Assembly (NCBI RefSeq): GCF_021739025.1
Contig: NZ_JAKKOT010000002.1
Location: forward strand, 1 to 64,000
DNA length: 64,000 nt
Direction: 5' to 3'
Source of the DNA: Gordonia liuliyuniae
GTDB taxonomy: Bacteria; Actinomycetota; Actinomycetes; Mycobacteriales; Mycobacteriaceae
Below, in pieces: positions 1 through 8,688 of this stretch (its first letter is position 1; the number at the start of each line of letters is the position of its first letter). A program made the position numbers and the translations under genes. The notes beneath the pieces were generated by a model. That model saw only the letters and a list, made by a program, of their open reading frames with translations. It made no database searches and was not told the origin of the DNA.

Positions 1-35
1 ACGAGCCGGCGGGGGCCCCGCTCGCCAAGGTGTTT

Positions 36-63
36 GGGGGGGGGTGGTCGGCCCCCCCCCCCC
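36..63. terminator. G-run/C-run hairpin at window edge
   Basis: A run of nine G (36-44) and a run of twelve C (52-63), separated by seven bases, can fold into a very stable stem. It lies just downstream of the minus-strand gene ending at 91, so it may be that gene's terminator. Long homopolymers are error-prone in sequencing, so the run lengths should be treated with caution. Confidence 0.35.
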
Positions 64-90
64 AACTCTCGGCGATGATTTTCTAGACCG

Positions 91-486
91 TCACTTCCAG
101 CGCGTCCAGAGCGTGAACGGGCGCTTGCCCGTCTTGTTGAAGCTGATCCAGACGTTGCCGTTGTGCGACGCTGCTTCACGGACGAGCAGGTTCGCCGTCG
201 CATAGGTCGTGTAACCGCGGCCGGGCACGTACACCCGCTTGAAGCGGGTCTTCGAGTCGACTGACCCGTAGAAGTACGGATGGACCGCCGGGTGGTCGAC
301 CACACCGGCGACACCGGACTGTGCGAGTTGCTTGGTCTCACCCTTGGTGAATCCGACGAACACCTTCGTGCCGGTGTCCTGGACGGTGGCTGCGGACGCC
401 TGCCCCGCGGCCCCGAGTCCGGTAGTCGCAACGAGCCCGAGTGCCACCATGACGGCGAGCAGCAAACCGACGAGACGATTCTTCAT
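91..486 (-). CDS. Small secreted protein of unknown function
   Basis: This is a 131-residue protein that I do not recognise. It begins with a clear Sec signal peptide: MKNR, a hydrophobic core over residues 6-25, then an Ala-rich region ending ASA-AT. The mature part of about 95 residues has no cysteine and ends in an aromatic, basic tail (WTRWK). The open frame runs further upstream, but the ATG at 486 is chosen because a strong AGGGGGAG ribosome site lies about seven bases before it and the signal peptide starts there. Another ATG at 510 would only add eight residues. The gene stands alone, facing away from the tRNA terminator region. Export is a confident inference; function is unknown. 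Confidence 0.75.
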   Translation of the reverse strand: MKNRLVGLLLAVMVALGLVATTGLGAAGQASAATVQDTGTKVFVGFTKGETKQLAQSGVAGVVDHPAVHPYFYGSVDSKTRFKRVYVPGRGYTTYATANLLVREAASHNGNVWISFNKTGKRPFTLWTRWK

Positions 487-656
487 TTTTCTCCCCCTGA
501 GAGTGTTCATAGCCGACACCCCTGTCGACTGCGGACGATCCTGCCATATAGGACGGTCGCAGCAGCGTAGGTACCGACTGTGTTGCTCGACACACATACG
601 GAGGTCGGCGGCCTGGATCGATCGCCGGGCCCGGAAATACTGCACCGGAAATGGAA

Positions 657-691
657 AAGGCCCCCGACCTGGATTCCAGATCAGGGGCCTT
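657..691 (-). terminator. Rho-independent terminator of tRNA-Ser
   Basis: Arms AAGGCCCC (657-664) and GGGGCCTT (684-691) with an additional inner pairing form a strong hairpin. On the minus strand it is followed by CTTTTCC. It starts four bases beyond the tRNA 3' end at 695, as expected for a tRNA terminator. Confidence 0.8.
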
Positions 692-694
692 CTG

Positions 695-782
695 CGGTGG
701 CGGAGGGATTTGAACCCCCGGTGCAGGGTCACTACACACGACATTTCGAGTGTCGCACCTTCGGCCGCTCGGACACGCCACC
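695..782 (-). tRNA. tRNA-Ser, anticodon CGA
   Basis: An 88-nt class II tRNA is read on the minus strand. The acceptor stem pairs GGTGGCG (776-782) with CGCCACC (696-702), with discriminator G at 695. The anticodon stem-loop is CGACA-CTCGAAA-TGTCG, giving anticodon CGA, which reads the serine codon UCG. A long variable arm follows, as in all tRNA-Ser, and the T-arm carries GGTTCAAATCC. CCA is not encoded. Confidence 0.95.
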
Positions 783-789
783 GCGAAGA

Positions 790-821
790 ACTATACGGCA
801 GCCGAACCAGAGAGTGAAATC
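790..821 (-). promoter_or_regulatory. Candidate promoter of tRNA-Ser
   Basis: On the minus strand TATAGT (790-795) sits about eight bases before the tRNA 5' end. TTTCAC lies upstream with an 18-base spacer. The -10 match is good; the -35 match is weak. Confidence 0.4.
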
Positions 822-850
822 AGCTGGTCAGAGACTGTTTCCGTCGAGTT

Positions 851-1141
851 TCACGGTTTGTCGGTCGGCGACCCACCGCCGGACAGTTTGCCGGCGATCT
901 CACCGAACTTCTCCTTGGCGGTGTGCACCGCGCCCTGCACGTTCTCGTTCTTGGAGACCTCGTCGAACTTCTCGCGCGCCGTCGACACCGCGTCCTTGAC
1001 CTGGTCGCTGTTGGCTACCTCGTCGAACTTCTCCTTGGCGGTGCCGACCGCGCCCTGAACCTGCTCGCTCTCGACGAACTCGTTGACTTTGCCGATCACC
1101 TGGCCCGCGAGTTTGGTGACCTTGTCCATCGGATCCGACAT
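851..1141 (-). CDS. Amphipathic helical repeat protein (MT0933-antitoxin/CsbD-like appearance)
   Basis: A 96-residue, highly charged, cysteine-free protein. Residues 20-85 hold three tandem repeats of about 22 residues, each built like VQGAVGTAKEKFDEV, which should form amphipathic helices. The composition resembles the small Rv0909/MT0933 antitoxin family and CsbD-like stress proteins, but I cannot assign it firmly to either. The ATG at 1141 is preceded by AAGGGGAAG at good spacing; the longer open frame upstream overlaps tadA and is unlikely. No toxin-like partner gene is adjacent, which argues against a classical toxin-antitoxin role. Confidence 0.7.
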   Translation of the reverse strand: MSDPMDKVTKLAGQVIGKVNEFVESEQVQGAVGTAKEKFDEVANSDQVKDAVSTAREKFDEVSKNENVQGAVHTAKEKFGEIAGKLSGGGSPTDKP

Positions 1142-1224
1142 GACTTCCCCTTCGATTGTCGCCTCCGCGCAACCCGCGGCTGCGCACCCTTCAAGTGTGC
1201 CCCGCTTCTCGAACTGCCGCAGCA

Positions 1225-1704
1225 TCAGTCGCGGCGGGTAGCGAAGAAGCCGGTCACCAGGCTTGCGCACTCGTCGGCGAGCACGCCGCCGAGGACCTCG
1301 GGGCGGTGGACCAACCGCGGATCGCGCAGGACGTCCCACAACGAGCCGACCGCGCCGGTCTTCGGCTCCCATGCCCCGAACACCACGCGAGAGACGCGGG
1401 ACAACCCGAGCGCGCCCGCGCACATCGTGCACGGTTCGACGGTCACGACGAGCGTGCAGCCTTCCAGCCGCCAGCCGTCGCCGTGCCGCGCCGCGGCGGC
1501 CCGCAGTGCCAGGACCTCGGCGTGGGCCGTCGGATCGCCGTCAGCCTCGCGCCGGTTCGCTGCCCGCGCCAGTTCGACACCGTCCGGGCCGTAGACGACG
1601 GCTCCGATCGGGACGTCCTCGCCACCCGTCGAGCGGGCGACGTCGAGAGCCACCCGCATCATCGCCTCGGCGTCGCGGTGGACCGCGCCCCGATCGACGT
1701 CCAT
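1225..1704 (-). CDS. tadA: tRNA adenosine(34) deaminase TadA
   Basis: A 159-residue cytidine-deaminase-fold enzyme that converts A34 to inosine in tRNA-Arg(ACG), allowing decoding of CGN codons. The zinc site is visible: HAE within TAHAEVLALR supplies the His ligand and the catalytic Glu, and PCTMC supplies the two Cys ligands. The length is normal for TadA. It follows the TadA-associated gene by ten bases and is probably co-transcribed with it. This gene order matches mycobacterial Rv3753c-Rv3752c. The start at 1704 gives the usual N-terminus. Confidence 0.93.
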   Translation of the reverse strand: MDVDRGAVHRDAEAMMRVALDVARSTGGEDVPIGAVVYGPDGVELARAANRREADGDPTAHAEVLALRAAAARHGDGWRLEGCTLVVTVEPCTMCAGALGLSRVSRVVFGAWEPKTGAVGSLWDVLRDPRLVHRPEVLGGVLADECASLVTGFFATRRD

Positions 1705-1714
1705 CACCGAGAGG

Positions 1715-2236
1715 TCAGTGGCCGAGCTTGTCGAGGACGTCAGACAGCTCGTCCGCGAACCCGAGCCGCGCGGCGACCATGCCGACCTGTTCGTCTGCAT
1801 ACAAGTCGGTGTCGCCGACGATCACGCTCATCACCGCGTCCGGCAGTCCGAGGTCGGCGAGGATAGCGAGATCGCCCTCCTCCCACGGATCGATGTCGTC
1901 GAGCTCGTCCGGATCAAGATCCGGGACATCGACATTCAATGCGTCGAGCACGTCGGCGGCGATGTCGTAGTCGACCGCTGCGGTCGCATCGGAGATCAAC
2001 AGCCGCGCACCGGACGGAGAGGGGCGGACGATCACGAAGAACTCGTCATCGACGTCGAGCAGACCGAACACGGCACCCGCCGCGCGAAGTTCGCGGAGCT
2101 GCAACTCGGCATCGTCGAGGCTGTCGAGCGCCGACGGCGTCAGCGGTGAGAGTCGCCACCCGCCGTCGTCACGGACTACGGCCACCGCGAATCCGTCGAC
2201 ATCGGGGTAATCGCTCTGCGCGACGGGCTTCGCCAT
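1715..2236 (-). CDS. tRNA adenosine deaminase-associated protein
   Basis: A 173-residue, strongly acidic protein with a run DLDPDELDDIDPWEEGD around residues 105-125. It matches the actinobacterial family found next to tadA (Rv3753c type). Its biochemical role is not established; the constant pairing with tadA suggests a link to tRNA editing. The ATG at 2236 starts MAKPVAQSDYPDVDGFAVAV, the conserved beginning of the family. The stop lies ten bases before tadA, so the two are likely one operon. Confidence 0.85.
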   Translation of the reverse strand: MAKPVAQSDYPDVDGFAVAVVRDDGGWRLSPLTPSALDSLDDAELQLRELRAAGAVFGLLDVDDEFFVIVRPSPSGARLLISDATAAVDYDIAADVLDALNVDVPDLDPDELDDIDPWEEGDLAILADLGLPDAVMSVIVGDTDLYADEQVGMVAARLGFADELSDVLDKLGH

Positions 2237-2300
2237 GCCCGCAACGGTAGTCGGTTTCCGCAGGTCTCCCAAGTCTGAATCGATGGGCGGCCCGCGCACT

Positions 2301-2531
2301 TCAGGTAGCCGCCGACTCCATGACGACGGAACCGAAACCGTACGGCAGGGTCAACGCGGTGTTCGGGCCGCTGCGAGTCAGCAGCACGGCACGACCGAGG
2401 GACAGCAGCATGGTGACCGGAGACCACACGACTGTCGGCAACGGATCCGCCGCGCGACGCCGACCGGAGCGCAACCCACCGACACGTCCGACAATCGACC
2501 TGATCGCACCGCCGTCTGCAGTCTCGGCCAT
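2301..2531 (-). CDS. Small hypothetical protein
   Basis: A 76-residue open frame that I do not recognise, lying between the TadA-associated gene and divergent tyrA. Third-position G+C of the frame is roughly three quarters by my count, which looks coding. It has a basic N-terminal third and one moderately hydrophobic stretch (TVVWSPVTMLLSLGRAVLLT, about residues 33-52) that could contact membrane. A purine-rich GGGGTAGG precedes the ATG. It may be the first gene of the tadA operon, or a chance open frame. Confidence 0.45.
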   Translation of the reverse strand: MAETADGGAIRSIVGRVGGLRSGRRRAADPLPTVVWSPVTMLLSLGRAVLLTRSGPNTALTLPYGFGSVVMESAAT

Positions 2532-2692
2532 CGCCTACCCCAATCTCTCGAACCTTCATACGTGGTGACCACTGTGTCATGCATCACTCGCATTCGCGGC
2601 GGTTACGGTGAGTCGACGCGCGCGTTCGCGTCTCGCCCCCCGTCGCGCCCCGCCGTATCGCCCTGGTCGGCGCGATGTGCCACCGTAGACGC

Positions 2693-3643
2693 ATGCCTGT
2701 CACGTCCTCGCGCCCCGTCTGCATCCTCGGCCTCGGTCTCATCGGAGGCTCCCTGCTTCGCCGTCTCGCGGGCGAGCGGCCGGCGTTCGGATACAACCGG
2801 TCGACGGCCACGGTCGACGCCGCCGTCGCAGACGGGTACGACGCATCCAGCGACCTGCCGCAGACGCTGACTCGCGCCGCCGAGACCGACGCGGTGATCG
2901 TGCTGGCGACACCGGTCACCGTCCTCGGCCCCATCGTCGACGCGGTCGTCGAACGCGCGCCGGACTGTCTGCTCACCGACGTGGTGAGTGTGAAGGAGGA
3001 GGTGGCGCGAATCGTCGCCCACCACCACCCGGACGCCCGCTACGTCGGCGGGCATCCGATGGCGGGCACTGCTCATTCCGGCTGGGCGGCGACCGATCCG
3101 AGCCTGTTCGAGAACGCGATGTGGATGGTGACGACGCACGACGACACCGCGGCCGACGACTGGCTGGCCGTCGCCGACATCGCGCGTGCCGCCGGTTCCT
3201 ACGTCGTGCCCGCCGCGGAGGACGCTCACGATCGGGCAGCGGCCGCGATCTCCCACAATCCGCACGTGACCGCGGCCGTCACCGCTGCGGTAGGTGCAGG
3301 CGAGAGCCGTCTGCCGCTCCGCCTGGCGGCAGGCAGCTTTCGCGACGGGACGCGGGTGGCGGGCACCGCGCCCGAGTTGCAGCGCGCGATGCTCGAAGCG
3401 AACTCGGTCGCCCTCCTCAACACCCTCAGCGAGACGATCGATCGGCTCGTCGCCGCCCGCGACCGACTCCGCGACCACGGCGACGTCGCCGCCCTCATCG
3501 AGGCCGGCCACCGCGCGCGCACAGCATACGAAGAGGTCGCCGCCGGCGAGGTGGAACCGATCGTCGGGGTGAGGATCGGCGACGACGGCTGGGCGCAGGA
3601 ACTGCGCCGCCAGGCGTATCTGGCCCGCGTCTGGGTCGGTTGA
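2693..3643 (+). CDS. tyrA: Prephenate dehydrogenase
   Basis: A 316-residue NAD(P)-dependent enzyme of tyrosine synthesis, oxidatively decarboxylating prephenate to 4-hydroxyphenylpyruvate. The N-terminal Rossmann fold shows GLGLIGGS (about residues 13-20). The catalytic region shows DVVSVKE and GGHPMAGTAHSG, the conserved prephenate dehydrogenase signature with its active-site His. The C-terminal part is the helical dimerisation domain; no chorismate mutase or ACT domain is present. ATG 2693 is preferred over an in-frame ATG 18 bases upstream because it places the Rossmann strand at the usual distance. It is divergent from the tadA operon, as in M. tuberculosis (Rv3754). Confidence 0.93.
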   Translation: MPVTSSRPVCILGLGLIGGSLLRRLAGERPAFGYNRSTATVDAAVADGYDASSDLPQTLTRAAETDAVIVLATPVTVLGPIVDAVVERAPDCLLTDVVSVKEEVARIVAHHHPDARYVGGHPMAGTAHSGWAATDPSLFENAMWMVTTHDDTAADDWLAVADIARAAGSYVVPAAEDAHDRAAAAISHNPHVTAAVTAAVGAGESRLPLRLAAGSFRDGTRVAGTAPELQRAMLEANSVALLNTLSETIDRLVAARDRLRDHGDVAALIEAGHRARTAYEEVAAGEVEPIVGVRIGDDGWAQELRRQAYLARVWVG

Positions 3644-3667
3644 ACCGACCCCGCCGGAGACAACCCG

Positions 3668-4258
3668 TCAGATACGGGTCGCGACTCCCGGGTAGTCGAG
3701 GACGAGTCCGTGCTCGTCGATGGACAGGTCGACGGTGCCGCCCGCCGTGGTGATCGTGGCCGTCCCGTCACCGATCGTGTACGACGCGACATCGGGTTCG
3801 ATCTCGTAGGTCGGGAGCCGCAAGCTCACCAGCGGGACGTCGGTCAACGCACCCTTGCCGAAGAACGTATGACGGAAGATCGGGAGCGCCGACAGGAACG
3901 GCGACATCGCGACGTCGACCCCCTCGGCGCCGTCGAAGTCACTCTGGATGGTGCTGTACGGGGTCTGGACCATCCATCGACCGTCCATGTCGCGACTCAA
4001 GTCGAGGGGAGCCTCGCCGCCGGTCTTGAGCAGACGGAACGAGAGGCGTCGCGTGATCCCGATGTCGTTGGCGACCAGCTCGTACGACGACGAATAGGCC
4101 TGGACCTCGGCAGTCTCCGCGGAGATGATCCGACCGTAGGCGCGCAGCCGTCCGCCCGCCGTGTTGAGCCGCACTTGTTCGAAGCGCCCGCCGTCGACCG
4201 ATCGCCAGGTGAACATCGTCTTGGCTCCGGTGTCGGCTGCCTCGTCGGAAGAAGTCAC
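3668..4258 (-). CDS. Putative glycolipid-binding domain protein (PF06475-like)
   Basis: A 196-residue soluble protein that resembles the putative glycolipid-binding family. Visible hallmarks are the N-terminal FTWRSVDGGRFEQVRL, the central YELVANDIGITRRLSFRL, and a C-terminal beta-rich region ending LDYPGVATR, consistent with a beta-barrel-like fold. No signal peptide or membrane segment is seen. The GTG at 4258 has no convincing ribosome site; TAACGT about ten bases upstream could be a -10 for a leaderless transcript. It converges on tyrA with a 24-base gap. Confidence 0.7.
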   Translation of the reverse strand: MTSSDEAADTGAKTMFTWRSVDGGRFEQVRLNTAGGRLRAYGRIISAETAEVQAYSSSYELVANDIGITRRLSFRLLKTGGEAPLDLSRDMDGRWMVQTPYSTIQSDFDGAEGVDVAMSPFLSALPIFRHTFFGKGALTDVPLVSLRLPTYEIEPDVASYTIGDGTATITTAGGTVDLSIDEHGLVLDYPGVATRI

Positions 4259-4309
4259 ACGTCTACGTTAGGGCATCCGCGGCACGCCCATCGGCGCGCG
4301 CGCCCGGAA

Positions 4310-5023
4310 TCAGCCGACGGCACGGCATGCGAGGACGCCCGACGCGTCCGCAGGAGCCTCTTCGTGAGCGACGACCTGGCCGTCGACAGTGATGGTGCAC
4401 GACGCCGGAGCACCCGGAGCGACGACGACCCGGATCTGTAGGAGACCACTGGTCGCACGCACCGTCTGCCGCCATCGCGCGGTCGTCATGTGAACGAGTT
4501 GGACGCCGTCGTCGTCGATGTAGACGACGGCGGAGCCCGGTGCGGCGTCGACTGCGAGGTCGGCGTCAAGCGTGTTCGGTGCAGGACGCTGCGTCTCCCC
4601 CGGCACTTCGTCGGTCGGATCGATCGACTCCGGCAGGTACGGGTCCGTGGTGTTCTGCGAGACGGGCGCATCGTCGCGCAGCGTCGCGACGTCGGAGTCG
4701 CCGCCCGACACCAGCTTGAACGCACCGGCCACGAGGAGCACCAGCACAATGATCGCGGCCGCGCCGAGTACCGCGCGCTGACGCGGGCCACCCGGCTCGG
4801 GTGGCGGCGGCGCGTACTGCGGGGTCTCGGCTTCGACGCCCTGCGGCTGGGCCTGAGCGGCAGGATCGGGGTCGGGCTGATAGGTGTATCGCGGTGCCCC
4901 GTCCGGCCCGTAGCCCAACGCCGGATACTGCTGACCGACGGCCATCGGCGGCCGGTAACCCGGCTGCTGCGCGTGTCCTGACCGTCCCGAATCCATCCCT
5001 GTCAGAGTACGCGGATCGCTCAC
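4310..5023 (-). CDS. MmpS-like membrane-anchored protein
   Basis: A 237-residue protein with three parts. Residues 1-80 are Pro/Gln/Tyr-rich and disordered, probably cytoplasmic. One transmembrane helix follows (AVLGAAAIIVLVLLVAGAF, about residues 83-102). The outer C-terminal region of about 85 residues starts VVYIDDDGVQLVHMTTARWRQ and carries paired cysteines in SCTITVDG and VLACRAVG, resembling the beta-sandwich of mycobacterial MmpS proteins that partner MmpL lipid exporters. No mmpL gene is nearby. The GTG at 5023 has a GGTGAGG site upstream. Confidence 0.6.
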   Translation of the reverse strand: MSDPRTLTGMDSGRSGHAQQPGYRPPMAVGQQYPALGYGPDGAPRYTYQPDPDPAAQAQPQGVEAETPQYAPPPPEPGGPRQRAVLGAAAIIVLVLLVAGAFKLVSGGDSDVATLRDDAPVSQNTTDPYLPESIDPTDEVPGETQRPAPNTLDADLAVDAAPGSAVVYIDDDGVQLVHMTTARWRQTVRATSGLLQIRVVVAPGAPASCTITVDGQVVAHEEAPADASGVLACRAVG

Positions 5024-5066
5024 CGCCGATCGACCTCACCGCCACGGGCCCGGCGACCGAATGCGG

Positions 5067-5099
5067 AAGGCCCCGGTGAGACGAGCTCACCGGGGCCTT
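5067..5099 (-). terminator. Terminator hairpin of the fadAB operon
   Basis: Perfect 14-base arms (5067-5080 and 5086-5099, AAGGCCCCGGTGAG and its complement) around a five-base loop lie 25 bases past the fadB stop. There is no T-run, as is common in this phylum. Confidence 0.7.
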
Positions 5100-5123
5100 C
5101 GCGATGTTCGACCGGAGGTCGGA

Positions 5124-7319
5124 CTACTTGACGAGGTTCTCGTTCGTCAGCTTGTTCACTCCGGCGGCCGCCTTCTCCACGAGCGAGGCGGGCGGCTCGA
5201 AGTTGGCGCCGTACTTGCCTGCGAGATCCTTGGCGCGGGCGACGAAGCCTGCGACACCGCCCTCGTAACCGTTGATGTACTGGATGACGCCACCGGTCCA
5301 CGCCGGGAAGCCGATGCCGAAGATCGAGCCGATGTTGGCGTCCTCGACCGATGTCAGCACGCCTTCGTCGAAGCACTTCACAGTCTCGAGGGCTTCAGCG
5401 AAGAGCATCCGCTCCTTCATGTCCTCGAGCGGGATCTCGACCGAGCCCGACTTGAAGTTCTCACGAACGCCCGGCCAGATGAGGCCGCGCTTGCCGTCTT
5501 CGTAATCGTAGAAGCCCTTGCCGTCCTTCTTCGACGTGCGACCCAGCTCGACCATCTTGTCGACCACCGCGTACGAACCGTGGTCCGGGTAGTCGGCGCC
5601 CTCAGCCTTCGCTGCGGTCTCGGTCTCCTTGCGGATCTTCTGCATCAGGGTCAACGTCAACTCGTCGGACAGCTGCAGCGGCGGTGCCGGGTATCCGGCC
5701 TGGCCGCCCGCCTGCTCGATGAAGGCCGGCTCAACGCCCTCGCCCACGGCCGCGAGAGCCTCGTTGATGAACGTGCCGATGACGCGGCTGGTGAAGAAGC
5801 CGCGGCTGTCGTTGACCACGATCGGCGTCTTGCGGATCTGCAGGGTGTAGTCGATGACCTTCGCCAGGACGGCGTCAGAAGTCTTCTCGCCCTTGATGAT
5901 CTCGACCAGCGGCATCTTGTCGACCGGCGAGAAGAAGTGGATTCCGATGAAGTCCTCGGAGCGCTTGACGCCCTCGGCGAGGATCGTGATCGGCAGCGTC
6001 GAGGTGTTCGAGCCGAGGATGGCGTCGGGTTCGACGATGTCCTCGATCTCCTGGAACACCTTGTTCTTGACTTCGACCGACTCGAACGCGGCCTCGATGA
6101 CGAGGTCGACGCCCTTGAAGTCCGCGGCGTCGACCGTCGGAGTGATGCGTGCGAGGAGAGCGTCGCTCTTCTCCTGCGTCGTCTTGCCGCGCTTGAGCGC
6201 CTTCGCCTCGAGCGTCTCCGAGTAGCCCTTGCCTCGCTTGGCCGCCTCGAGGTCGATGTCCTTGAGGACGACGTCGATGCCTGCCTTCGCCGAGACGTAG
6301 GCGATGGCAGCGCCCATCATGCCCGCGCCGATGACGCCGACCTTCTTGGCCTGGTACTTATCGAAGCCCTCGGGCCGCGAGCCGCCACCGTTGATGTGCT
6401 GCAGGTCGAAGAAGAACGCCTTGATCATGTTCTGTGCGACCTGACCGGTCACCAGCGACACGAAGTAGCGGGTCTCGACGACGTCTGCGGTGTCGATGTC
6501 GACGTAGGCGCCCTCGATGGCTGCGGCCATGATGGCGCGCGGTGCCGGCATGTTCGCGCCCTTGATCTGCTTGCGCAGCAGAGCGGGGAAGGCAGGCAGG
6601 TTGGCGGCCATCGCCGGGTTGGTGGGTGCGCCGCCCGGGATCTTGTAACCCTTGACGTCGAACGGCTGCTGAGCCTCCGGGTTCGCCTTGATCCACGCCT
6701 TGGCGGCGGGGACGAGCTCGTCGATCGAACCGACGACCTCGTCGACGAGGCCGATCTCCTTGGCCTTGGCCGGCTTCAGGCGCGGGCCCTGCAACAGGAC
6801 GCCCATGAGCGCCTGCTGGATGCCGAGGAGACGGACGGTGCGGACCACGCCGCCGCCACCCGGGAGCAGACCGAGGGTGACCTCGGGGAGGCCGAGCACG
6901 TTGCCCTTGACGTCGGCTGCGACGCGGTAGTGGCAGTGCAGGGCGATCTCCAGGCCACCGCCGAGCGCCGCGCCGTTGATGGCGGCGACGACCGGCTTGC
7001 CGAGAGTCTCCAGGCGGCGCAGGACCGCCTTCATCTCGTTGGTACTCGCGTTGATCGACGTCGCCAGTTCTTCCTTGGTCTGGTCGGCCGGCGGGTTGGT
7101 CATGTCCTTGAGGTCACCGCCGGCGAAGAAGGTCTTCTTCGCCGAGGTCAAGACGACACCGGCGATGTCGTCCTTCTCCGCTTCCAGGCGGTCGACGGTC
7201 GCAGCCATCGCTTCGCGGTAAGTGGAGTTCATGGTGTTGGCGCCCTGGTTGGGGTCGTCCATGGTGAGGGTGACGACGCCGTCGGCGTCCTTCTCCCACG
7301 CGATCATGTTGTCAGTCAT
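5124..7319 (-). CDS. fadB: Multifunctional beta-oxidation protein: enoyl-CoA hydratase / 3-hydroxyacyl-CoA dehydrogenase
   Basis: A 731-residue alpha subunit of the trifunctional beta-oxidation complex. Residues 1-200 form the crotonase domain, with KKTFFAGGDLKD at the oxyanion hole and GLPEVTLGLLPGGGG holding the catalytic Glu. Around residues 335-350 GVIGAGMMGAAIAYV begins the NAD-binding hydroxyacyl-CoA dehydrogenase domain, and IHFFSPVDKMPLVEI gives its catalytic His. The helical C-terminal domains complete the protein. The size and order match FadB of mycobacteria (Rv0860). It lies 33 bases downstream of fadA in one operon. The divergent tandem-TetR gene is the likely regulator. Confidence 0.95.
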   Translation of the reverse strand: MTDNMIAWEKDADGVVTLTMDDPNQGANTMNSTYREAMAATVDRLEAEKDDIAGVVLTSAKKTFFAGGDLKDMTNPPADQTKEELATSINASTNEMKAVLRRLETLGKPVVAAINGAALGGGLEIALHCHYRVAADVKGNVLGLPEVTLGLLPGGGGVVRTVRLLGIQQALMGVLLQGPRLKPAKAKEIGLVDEVVGSIDELVPAAKAWIKANPEAQQPFDVKGYKIPGGAPTNPAMAANLPAFPALLRKQIKGANMPAPRAIMAAAIEGAYVDIDTADVVETRYFVSLVTGQVAQNMIKAFFFDLQHINGGGSRPEGFDKYQAKKVGVIGAGMMGAAIAYVSAKAGIDVVLKDIDLEAAKRGKGYSETLEAKALKRGKTTQEKSDALLARITPTVDAADFKGVDLVIEAAFESVEVKNKVFQEIEDIVEPDAILGSNTSTLPITILAEGVKRSEDFIGIHFFSPVDKMPLVEIIKGEKTSDAVLAKVIDYTLQIRKTPIVVNDSRGFFTSRVIGTFINEALAAVGEGVEPAFIEQAGGQAGYPAPPLQLSDELTLTLMQKIRKETETAAKAEGADYPDHGSYAVVDKMVELGRTSKKDGKGFYDYEDGKRGLIWPGVRENFKSGSVEIPLEDMKERMLFAEALETVKCFDEGVLTSVEDANIGSIFGIGFPAWTGGVIQYINGYEGGVAGFVARAKDLAGKYGANFEPPASLVEKAAAGVNKLTNENLVK

Positions 7320-7352
7320 GATGAAGTCTTTTTCCTTCTGGTTCCGGGGCGA

Positions 7353-8561
7353 TCAGAGACGCTCGATGACGGTCGCGACGCCCATGCCGCCGCCGATGCA
7401 CAGGGTGACCAGGCCGTAGCGGCCGCCGACGCGATCGAGCTCGTCGAGGGTGCTGCCCAGGATCATGGCGCCGGTGGCACCGAGCGGGTGGCCGAGCGCG
7501 ATCGCGCCGCCGTTGATGTTGACCTTCTCGTGAGGAACGTTGAGGTCCTTCATCCACTTCATGACGACCGACGCGAACGCCTCGTTGAGCTCGAAGACGT
7601 CGATGTCGTCGACCGTCAGACCTGCGCGCTTGAGCGCGAGCTCGGTGGCCGGGGTCGGGCCGGTGAGCATGATCGACGGCTCCGAGCCGACCTCGCCGTA
7701 CGAGACGACGCGGGCGCGCGGGGTCAGGCCGTTGCGCTTGCCCGCGGCTTCGCTGCCCACCAGGACCAGGCCCGAGCCGTCGACGATGCCGGAGCTGTTG
7801 CCACCGGTGTGGACGTGGTTGACCTTCTCCACGTTCGGGTACTTCTGCATGATGACGTCGTCGAAGCCCGCCATGTCGGCGAGCGCCTGGAAGGCAGGCT
7901 TCAGCTTGCCGAGGCTCTCGACGGTAGTGCCGGGGCGACGGTGCTCGTCGTTGTCGAGCAGCGTGACGCCATTGATGTCCTTGACCGGGATGATCGACTT
8001 GGCGAAGCGACCTTCGTCCCACGCCTGGGCGGCGCGACGCTGCGACTCTGCGGCGTAGGCGTCGACGTCGTCACGCGAGAAGCCTTCGATCGTCGCGATC
8101 GTGTCGGCGCCGATGCCCTGCGGGTTGATGTAGTTGTCGTAGGCAGTGGCCGGGTCGGTGAACAGTGCACCGCCGTCGCTGCCCATCGGGACGCGCGACA
8201 TCGACTCGACGCCACCGGCGAGAACCAGGTCGTCGTACTCCGACTTGACCTTGGCCGCAGCCAGGTTGACTGCTTCCAGACCCGACGAGCAGAAGCGGTT
8301 GATCTGCGTGCCGGGGACGGTCTCGCCCAACCCGGACACGAGGGCCGCGGTGCGCGCGATGACCGCGCCCTGTTCGCCGACGGGCGACACGACGCCGAGG
8401 ACCAGGTCGTTGATTTCCTTCGGATCGAGGTCGCCGTGGCGGGCGAGGAGTCCATCGATCAGCCCCGAGACGAGGTCGATCGGCTTGACGCTGTGCAGCG
8501 AGCCTCCACGCTGCTTGCCACGGGGCGTACGCACAGCCTCGTAGATGAATGCTTCGGACAC
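7353..8561 (-). CDS. fadA: Acetyl-CoA acyltransferase (thiolase)
   Basis: A 402-residue thiolase carrying out the last step of beta-oxidation, releasing acetyl-CoA; it is the beta subunit partner of FadB. The nucleophilic Cys is in [12 protein letters not shown], the GHPLGATGA region holds the active-site His, and CIGGGMG near the C-terminus holds the second Cys. I place the start at the GTG 8561 ([16 protein letters not shown]) because AAAGGA lies six bases before it; a GTG 15 bases upstream overlaps that ribosome site and is less likely. It is the first gene of the fadA-fadB operon. Confidence 0.95.
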   Translation of the reverse strand: MSEAFIYEAVRTPRGKQRGGSLHSVKPIDLVSGLIDGLLARHGDLDPKEINDLVLGVVSPVGEQGAVIARTAALVSGLGETVPGTQINRFCSSGLEAVNLAAAKVKSEYDDLVLAGGVESMSRVPMGSDGGALFTDPATAYDNYINPQGIGADTIATIEGFSRDDVDAYAAESQRRAAQAWDEGRFAKSIIPVKDINGVTLLDNDEHRRPGTTVESLGKLKPAFQALADMAGFDDVIMQKYPNVEKVNHVHTGGNSSGIVDGSGLVLVGSEAAGKRNGLTPRARVVSYGEVGSEPSIMLTGPTPATELALKRAGLTVDDIDVFELNEAFASVVMKWMKDLNVPHEKVNINGGAIALGHPLGATGAMILGSTLDELDRVGGRYGLVTLCIGGGMGVATVIERL

Positions 8562-8577
8562 AGGTGTTCCTTTCACA

Positions 8578-8596
8578 CGAACCGATAGTGGTTACG
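8578..8596. promoter_or_regulatory. Candidate operator between fadA and tandem-TetR gene
   Basis: The divergent intergenic region 8562-8688 contains AACC-GATAGT-GGTT (8580-8593), a short inverted repeat extended imperfectly on both sides by CG. It sits about 20 bases upstream of the fadA start, where a repressor site would act. An A/T-rich stretch with ATAACTTAT follows at about 8617. Binding by the neighbouring TetR protein is inference. Confidence 0.3.
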
Positions 8597-8688
8597 AGAC
8601 ACAGGCTAACGCTTCATAACTTATTTGGCTATACCGGGTGGTCATCCCGCCTCGACAGTTCATCTCTATGCGCTATGGTCGATTCACA

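Noticed and set aside
851-1141. A complete toxin-antitoxin locus with the repeat protein as antitoxin.
   Set aside because: No toxin-like gene is adjacent; the neighbours are tRNA-Ser and tadA.
695-1141. Integration site of a genomic island at tRNA-Ser.
   Set aside because: No integrase, no repeat of the tRNA 3' end, and the flanking genes keep mycobacterial order.
5061-8588. A 1,175-codon open frame on the plus strand.
   Set aside because: It lies opposite the fadA-fadB operon, which has unmistakable enzyme motifs. Long antisense frames are common in high-GC DNA.
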